The position numbers and the translations under genes were made by a program. DNA of 64,000 bases from Hymenobacter sp. YIM 151858-1 (lineage in GTDB: Bacteria > Bacteroidota > Bacteroidia > Cytophagales > Hymenobacteraceae), in the NCBI RefSeq assembly GCF_025979705.1, contig NZ_CP110136.1, forward strand, positions 2,790,001-2,854,000, in the 5' to 3' direction. Numbering within the stretch: the stretch's first letter is position 1; every line of letters begins with the position of its first letter. Below the pieces are notes generated by a model, which saw nothing but the letters and a program-made list of their open reading frames with translations, searched no databases and was not told the origin of the DNA. Below, piece by piece: positions 59,456 to 64,000 of the stretch.

Positions 59456-61192
59456 TTAGTTGCCCGCGCCCATAGCGGCCAGCACCGTGCGCAGCCCCTG
59501 CTCGGCATCGTTGCCGAGGTGAATGCGCAGCGTGCGGCGGTTGTAGCTCTGCAGGGCCTCCAGGTCGCCTTGCGCCTGGGCATTCTTGAACGTGCCGAAC
59601 GTGTACGAGCGGCCGGGCAGCTGCAGGTCCTGCGGGTGGTCGACGGTGAACTGCACGAACAAACCCGTGTCGGGGCCGCCTTTGTGGTACTGGCCCGTGG
59701 AGTGCAAAAAGCGCGGCCCGTAGCCCGAGGTAGTGGCAATGCGGCGCTCCTGCTGCACTTGGGCGCGCAGCTGCTGCAGGCTTTCGTTCAGGGCGGGTGT
59801 CTCGGTCAGGTACGCCTGAATGTTGAGGAAGTCGCCGGTTTTGGCCTGGCCGAAGAACGCCTTCAGCAGCTCGGCCGCGTTGGCGCCGCTTACTTTGGTG
59901 TAGTAGGTTACGCCGTTTTCCTGCACCTTGGGCTCCTCGGTTTGGGGCAGCTTGCCTTGCTCCTGCACCACCTTCATGAGGCGGTCGGTAGCGGTTTTGC
60001 TTTCCTGCACGTTGGGCTGGTCGAAGGGGTTGATCTGGAGCACGGCGCTGGCCACGGCCGTGGCTACCTCCCAGCGGAAGAACTCCTGCCCTAGGTCGAG
60101 CGGATCGTTCAGCAGGATGGTGATAACCGGGTGGCCAGCTTGCTCGAGGCGCTCCAGCTTCTGGCGGTTTTCCTGGTCGGGCTGGTTGCGGTAGCCCACG
60201 TACACGAACACGCGGTCCGGGCCGTAGAGCTCCGGCTCGCCGGCCGGCTCACCGGCTACCGGCAAAATGCCTTTGCCTTCTTTGCCGGTGCTTTCGGCAA
60301 TCAGCTGCTCCAGCCACAGCCCTAGGTCGCTGAGCTGCTCGGGCACGATGAGGGTGAGCTTGTCGCGGCCTTGCTGGGCCAGCACCCCCAGGGCCACGCC
60401 CAGCTCCAGGCCGGGGTTGTGCGCCACGGCGCCGTTGCTGCCGCAGGCCTGCATCATGGCCACGGAGCGCTCCAGCACCTCGCGGATGTTGATGCCGTAC
60501 AGCGCGGCCGGCACCAGCCCGAAGTACGACAAGGCCGAGAAACGGCCGCCCACCTCGGCGAAGTTCAGGAAGATGCGGCGGTAACCCTCGCGCGTGGCTT
60601 GCTCCACAAACTTGGAGCCCGGGTCGGTAATAGCCACGAAGTTCTCGCCGGCTTTGTCGCCCTTCAGCTGCTTCAGGCGGTCGTAGAAGTAGTCGCCAAA
60701 CGCCAGCGGCTCGGCCGTGGTGCCCGATTTGCTGGCCACGATAAACAGCGTGTCGGCCAGCGGCACCGATTCCTCGATCTGGCGCACCGTGCCGGGGTCG
60801 GTGGTATCGAGCACCGACATGGGCAGGCCTTCGGGGCTTTGCCCGAACGACGATTTGAACACGATGGGCGCCATGGTGCTGCCGCCCATGCCCATTACCA
60901 CCACGTGCTTAAAGCCGGCTTGCTTGGCCTGCTGCACAAACTGCTCGATTTCGGGCACGGCCTCCAGCATGGTTTCGGCCACGCGCAGCCAGCCCATAAA
61001 GCTGCGCAGGTTTTGCTGCGCCTGGGCATCCTGCACCCACAGCGAGGCCTCTTTGTTCCAGAAGCCCTCGGTGAAGTTCTTGTCGTTGAACTCCCGGATT
61101 TTCGCGTCGATGTCGGCCTGGTAGCGGCCTAGGTGCAAGGTGGCAGCGGGCACTACCGCAGCAGAGTTGGCTGGCTGGTTTTGGTTTGCCAT
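59456..61192 (-). CDS. pgi: Glucose-6-phosphate isomerase (Tal-Pgi-type Pgi domain)
   Basis: A 578-residue sugar isomerase with two SIS domains: MGMGGSTMAPIVFKSSFGQ, DTTDPGTVRQIEESV, IVASKSGTTAEPLAFGDYFYDRL, AITDPGSKFV and FLNFAEVGGRFSALSYFG (active-site strand). The C-terminal TSGYGPRFLHSTGQYHKGGPDTGLFVQF is typical. The sequence is of the type that in other bacteria is the C-terminal half of bifunctional transaldolase-glucose-6-phosphate isomerase; here the transaldolase half is absent. It interconverts glucose-6-phosphate and fructose-6-phosphate in glycolysis. Cytoplasmic; a single gene. Confidence 0.92.
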   Translation of the reverse strand: MANQNQPANSAAVVPAATLHLGRYQADIDAKIREFNDKNFTEGFWNKEASLWVQDAQAQQNLRSFMGWLRVAETMLEAVPEIEQFVQQAKQAGFKHVVVMGMGGSTMAPIVFKSSFGQSPEGLPMSVLDTTDPGTVRQIEESVPLADTLFIVASKSGTTAEPLAFGDYFYDRLKQLKGDKAGENFVAITDPGSKFVEQATREGYRRIFLNFAEVGGRFSALSYFGLVPAALYGINIREVLERSVAMMQACGSNGAVAHNPGLELGVALGVLAQQGRDKLTLIVPEQLSDLGLWLEQLIAESTGKEGKGILPVAGEPAGEPELYGPDRVFVYVGYRNQPDQENRQKLERLEQAGHPVITILLNDPLDLGQEFFRWEVATAVASAVLQINPFDQPNVQESKTATDRLMKVVQEQGKLPQTEEPKVQENGVTYYTKVSGANAAELLKAFFGQAKTGDFLNIQAYLTETPALNESLQQLRAQVQQERRIATTSGYGPRFLHSTGQYHKGGPDTGLFVQFTVDHPQDLQLPGRSYTFGTFKNAQAQGDLEALQSYNRRTLRIHLGNDAEQGLRTVLAAMGAGN

Positions 61193-61511
61193 TATATCTG
61201 AGTATTAGCTAAGGATGAACGTTGGAGGAGTTGCCGGTAGCAAGGGCAGCAAACGGGCCGTTGGCTTGCCGAACGCCGCCCGAAACGGCGAATATCTACG
61301 TTCCGGCGCAATGCCGGTATACCCCAACGTATATTTTACCCTAGGTACTGCGGCCTAACTGCAACGCAGGCAGCTGCTTGCGCCAGCAGGCAGGGCCTCC
61401 TAAAATTTGCTTGCTGCCGGTTGCGGCGCGCGTTTGGGCATAAACCCGCGCAGGGCAGCGCCTGTATCAGCGCTGCCCTGCGCGGGCTGTTGTGGTGGTT
61501 GCGCGGGGTGC
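61193..61511. other. Gene-poor interval
   Basis: 319 bases between pgi and the cupin gene with one CCTAGG site (61340) and the hairpin at 61445-61486. Short open frames here have no protein-like features. Confidence 0.5.
61445..61486 (-). terminator. Cupin-gene terminator hairpin
   Basis: Perfect 17-bp arms (CCCGCGCAGGGCAGCGC and complement; 61445-61461 and 61470-61486), 8-base loop, 25 bases after the minus-strand cupin stop. No T-tract. Confidence 0.65.
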
Positions 61512-62018
61512 TTACCGGCCGAAATCGTCCTGCACCCGCACGATGTCGTCTTCGTTCGAGGGGTTGGTGGCGTCGGTGTGTTGCCAGATTTCCGCCACCA
61601 CGCCCCAATCGTCGAGGCCCACCAGACGGTGCCGCTCGCCCTGCCGTAGCGTAATCTGCTCGCCGGGGGCGTACGTTTTCGCGGGTTCTTCGGTGTCGGT
61701 GGCGCTGGTAGCTACGCCCACCGGGCCCTCTACCACGCGCCAGATTTCGGCGCGGCGGTGGTGGTACTGCCACGACAACCGCTTGTGCGGCGCCACCAGC
61801 AAAATCTTCGGGCTCAGCTTGCCGGCAATCTTCAGCTCATCCACCGGCAACCCGTCGAAATACGCATCGGCAAAAGCCTGCGCCTGGGCTTCGTCGATAA
61901 CGAAAAAGCCGCCCCAGGGGCGCGCCTGGTCCTGAGCTACGATGGTAAAGCCCTGCTCCTGAAGCTGGCTGGCTATTTCCTCGAAGAGCATTTCCTGATG
62001 GGTAGCGGTGGAGTTCAT
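61512..62018 (-). CDS. Cupin protein, mannose-6-phosphate isomerase type II-like
   Basis: A 168-residue protein with a helical N-terminus and a cupin barrel. KILLVAPHKRLSWQYHHRRAEIWRVVEG (cupin motif 1; metal-ligand His pair HH and Glu) and GERHRLVGLDDWGVVAEIWQHTD (motif 2) resemble the C-terminal isomerase part of bifunctional mannose-6-phosphate isomerase/guanylyltransferases. Similar stand-alone proteins in Bacteroidetes are sometimes labelled phosphoheptose isomerase. A sugar-phosphate isomerase role fits the pgi neighbour but is not proven. Gap to pgi is 319 bases, so they are separate units. Confidence 0.8.
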   Translation of the reverse strand: MNSTATHQEMLFEEIASQLQEQGFTIVAQDQARPWGGFFVIDEAQAQAFADAYFDGLPVDELKIAGKLSPKILLVAPHKRLSWQYHHRRAEIWRVVEGPVGVATSATDTEEPAKTYAPGEQITLRQGERHRLVGLDDWGVVAEIWQHTDATNPSNEDDIVRVQDDFGR

Positions 62019-62601
62019 GGATGTGGCGCGCTAAGCTGTTGGTGGTGAAAGGAGCAAGGCGTGGCTGCGGTACCTAGGGTGGCACACCCCAATACTTGCA
62101 GCCCGACAATTGAATCTACCAAAAAAATCTTAGAGCGGTTACATTTTTTACCCGTTAGGCACAGAGCAACCCGCAAACATAGCGCTGCGCCAAACGCTGT
62201 AAGCTACGGCCCGAGGGCTAATAATTTGGCAAGGGCACAGTCTGCTGCCGGCAATAGGGCAACCCACCACTTGCTAACTAACTGTCGGCCAACATATACT
62301 GGGTACTTGGCACCCAGCTGGCCTCTCCGTAGCTGTGGCCTTGCTAGCGCAGGCGGCCCTTTTCAGTTGCAGTACCTGGCTGAGGCAAGCTGCGCGGCTA
62401 CGTCGTTAGGACTTTGTTGTTGCATTGAATGGATAATAAATTTCATCGATACAATTTTTTATTAATTATATACAGTTAAATTAGCTAGGTAAGCTTTCTT
62501 CTTAAGCTCTGCTCGTCATCCGACACTCACTTGTGTAGCGGAGCAGGATTCTGTTTGCCCGCCCCAAACCCGATTTTTCAACCCACACACCTATTCAGTT
62601 T
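62019..62601. other. Intergenic, AT-rich promoter region of the adhesin
   Basis: 583 bases without a convincing gene. One ACCTAGGG lies at 62072. From about 62,090, and most strongly from 62,415 to 62,500, the sequence is AT-rich (ATTTTTTATTAATTATATAC). TAAATTTC at 62437-62444 is a poor -7 match. A 134-codon frame at 62061-62465 has no domain and odd composition, and is not called. Confidence 0.5.
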
Positions 62602-64000
62602 ATGAATACATGTCTACATCCTGCCAAACATAGGACATGGATAATGGCATATGTGCCATTCCTGGTTCTCATTCTGGCCAGTGCTAGTGCATTTGCGCAG
62701 ACAATCGAAACTAAAGCCATTCTCCCAACTACCTACTGTACCGGTTCAGCTATAAGCGTACCCTTCAAAATCACGGGAACGGGCTTTACCACTAGTTCGG
62801 CGTTTACTGTACAGGTAGCGCCAAATATAAACTTCAACAGTAGCAACACTAAAGACCTGGGTACTGTCCAGTTTTCCAACCTGGGTTCGGGTGACCTTAC
62901 AGCTGTGGTTTCTATCCCCACAAACCTGTTGCTCTCGGGCAACTATCGCGTAAGAGTAACAAGCAATATCTCACCGGCACCAAATTACACACCTAGCCCG
63001 ACCACGATAACTATTAATCCCGTTCCACCTGCTCCGGCCCCAATTACTGGTACCCCGTCTGCTTGCGTGGGCGGCAGTACACAACTGAATACCACCACAT
63101 CGGGAGGCACTTGGAGTAGTTCTAATACAAACGTTGCGACTGTCACCACCACTGGCTTGGTTACCGGCGTAGCGGCCGGATCAGCGTCCATCATCTATAC
63201 CGTTTCAAGCAGCGGATGTACCAACAGCACGTCTGTGCCGGTAACGATAACCCAACCCGCTCCTCCTACCACCACTACCGCCTTAACTTATTGCCAAAAC
63301 GCAATTGCCCCGGCGCTTACTGCCAGCGGCAGTAACCTGCGTTGGTACGCTACCGCAACCGCTACCACCAGCTCGACTACGGCCCCAACACCCAGCACCG
63401 CCAGCGTGGGCCTTACGAGCTACTATGTAAGCCAAACGGTAAACGGCTGCGAAAGCCCTAGGTCGAAAATCGACGTTACCATTAATGCAGCGCCCACGGC
63501 TACCATCACGGCCAGCGGGCCCACCAGCTTTTGCACCGGCAGCTCGGTCACGCTTTCGGCTCCGGCGGGCCTAAGCTACCTGTGGAGCAACGGCGCTACC
63601 ACGCAATCGATTACGGCCTCGGCAAGCGGCAGCTACTCCGTTACGGTTACCAACGGCAGCAACTGCTCAGCTACCTCGGCAGCTACGGTTGTGACCGTAA
63701 CGCCCGCCCCCAGCCTCAGCATTACAGCCCCCACGGCTGTTTGCGCACCCGGTACCGTAAACCTGACGGCCGCTGCGGTAACCGCCGGAAGCACGCTCCC
63801 TGATGGCACCGTTCTCAGTTATTGGACCAACGCAGCCGCCACCACGGCGCTGAACAGCCCCGAAGCGGTAGCCGCCAGCGGCACCTACTACATAAAAGCC
63901 ACCAACGGCAGCTGCACCGATGTCAAACCCGTTGCAGTTACCGTAAATCCGGCGCCCACCACGGCCAATGCCGGCCCCGACCAAAGCCTGGACGGTGAAA
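62602..64000 (+). CDS. Large secreted Ig-like-repeat adhesin, 5' part only
   Basis: Starts ATGAATACATGTCTACATCC and stays open to the window end (466 complete codons, no stop). A signal peptide is likely (WIMAYVPFLVLILASASAFAQ). Then come Ig-like/BIG2-type modules: GTPSACVGGSTQLNTTTSGGTWSS, NVATVTTTGLVTGVAAGSASI, LTYCQNAIAPALTASGSNLRWYATA with SYYVSQTVNGCES (typical of Bacteroidetes gliding/adhesion proteins), and FCTGSSVTLSAPAGLSYLWSNGATTQSITASASGSYSV. It ends entering a PKD-like NAGPDQSLDG. Ser/Thr-rich. The first about 600 bases are AT-richer than other genes here. Probably a T9SS substrate with the sorting domain beyond the window. Confidence 0.88.
   Translation, partial: MNTCLHPAKHRTWIMAYVPFLVLILASASAFAQTIETKAILPTTYCTGSAISVPFKITGTGFTTSSAFTVQVAPNINFNSSNTKDLGTVQFSNLGSGDLTAVVSIPTNLLLSGNYRVRVTSNISPAPNYTPSPTTITINPVPPAPAPITGTPSACVGGSTQLNTTTSGGTWSSSNTNVATVTTTGLVTGVAAGSASIIYTVSSSGCTNSTSVPVTITQPAPPTTTTALTYCQNAIAPALTASGSNLRWYATATATTSSTTAPTPSTASVGLTSYYVSQTVNGCESPRSKIDVTINAAPTATITASGPTSFCTGSSVTLSAPAGLSYLWSNGATTQSITASASGSYSVTVTNGSNCSATSAATVVTVTPAPSLSITAPTAVCAPGTVNLTAAAVTAGSTLPDGTVLSYWTNAAATTALNSPEAVAASGTYYIKATNGSCTDVKPVAVTVNPAPTTANAGPDQSLDGE

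Noticed and set aside
62061-62465. A 134-codon plus-strand frame upstream of the adhesin
   Set aside because: Starts in the promoter region of the divergent cupin gene, has odd Ser/Cys-rich composition and runs into an AT-rich non-coding tract.

Overview
The window looks like a chromosomal segment of a GC-rich Bacteroidetes, most likely Hymenobacter or a close relative (Cytophagales). The evidence is type IX secretion C-terminal sorting domains, a TonB-plug/macroglobulin surface protein, DUF4136 and DUF2141 proteins, pappalysin-like proteases with a GEVED domain, and promoters of the Bacteroidetes form TAnnTTTG with no Shine-Dalgarno sequences. No phage, plasmid, insertion sequence or CRISPR was seen. 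This is a mostly ordinary genome with a rich intergenic repeat landscape.

Layout. 1-13 kb: a secreted M19 dipeptidase, a FrnE-type DsbA-like protein, a PAS-only sensor, lipoproteins, an alpha/beta hydrolase, an MHS-type MFS transporter and a cysteine-free, exported MsrA homologue. 13-21 kb: cell-surface proteins (TonB-plug/MG2 protein, fasciclin protein, a peptidase-propeller-barrel fusion). 21-28 kb: a 1403-residue histidine kinase with about nine PAS modules, then a YbdL-type aminotransferase and a YafV-type omega-amidase that probably work together. 28-37 kb: an FG-GAP/T9SS protein, murF, rfbC, a glycosyltransferase, an outer-membrane barrel, cytochrome c and hflX. 37-44 kb: two tandem M43 metalloproteases, then sixA-ppk1. 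44-50 kb: an outer-membrane barrel and a 1312-residue metallophosphoesterase-barrel fusion. 49.6-52.6 kb: an HD-domain protein with a Pycsar-effector-like membrane domain facing a cyclase-homology (DUF2652) protein. 53-62 kb: tRNA-Arg(CCU), a flavin-dependent oxidoreductase, a PAS/GAF histidine kinase with its response regulator, pgi and a cupin. From 62.6 kb an Ig-like-repeat adhesin runs off the end.

Two patterns cut across the window. First, nine small STAS/SpoIIAA-like paralogues (about 130-140 residues) are scattered through 54 kb. Three of them adjoin PAS sensor genes, so they may be signalling adaptors. Second, the motif ACCTAGG(G/C) (or its reverse complement) occurs about 79 times by hand count. 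It is often placed just after stop codons, inside terminator hairpins, or as the TAG stop itself, like an iterated palindrome or uptake-type sequence. Composite inverted intergenic repeats cluster at 26.8, 40.6, 43.7, 51.0, 52.8 and 53.7 kb.

All homology statements are from reading the protein sequences by eye. No database search was possible.
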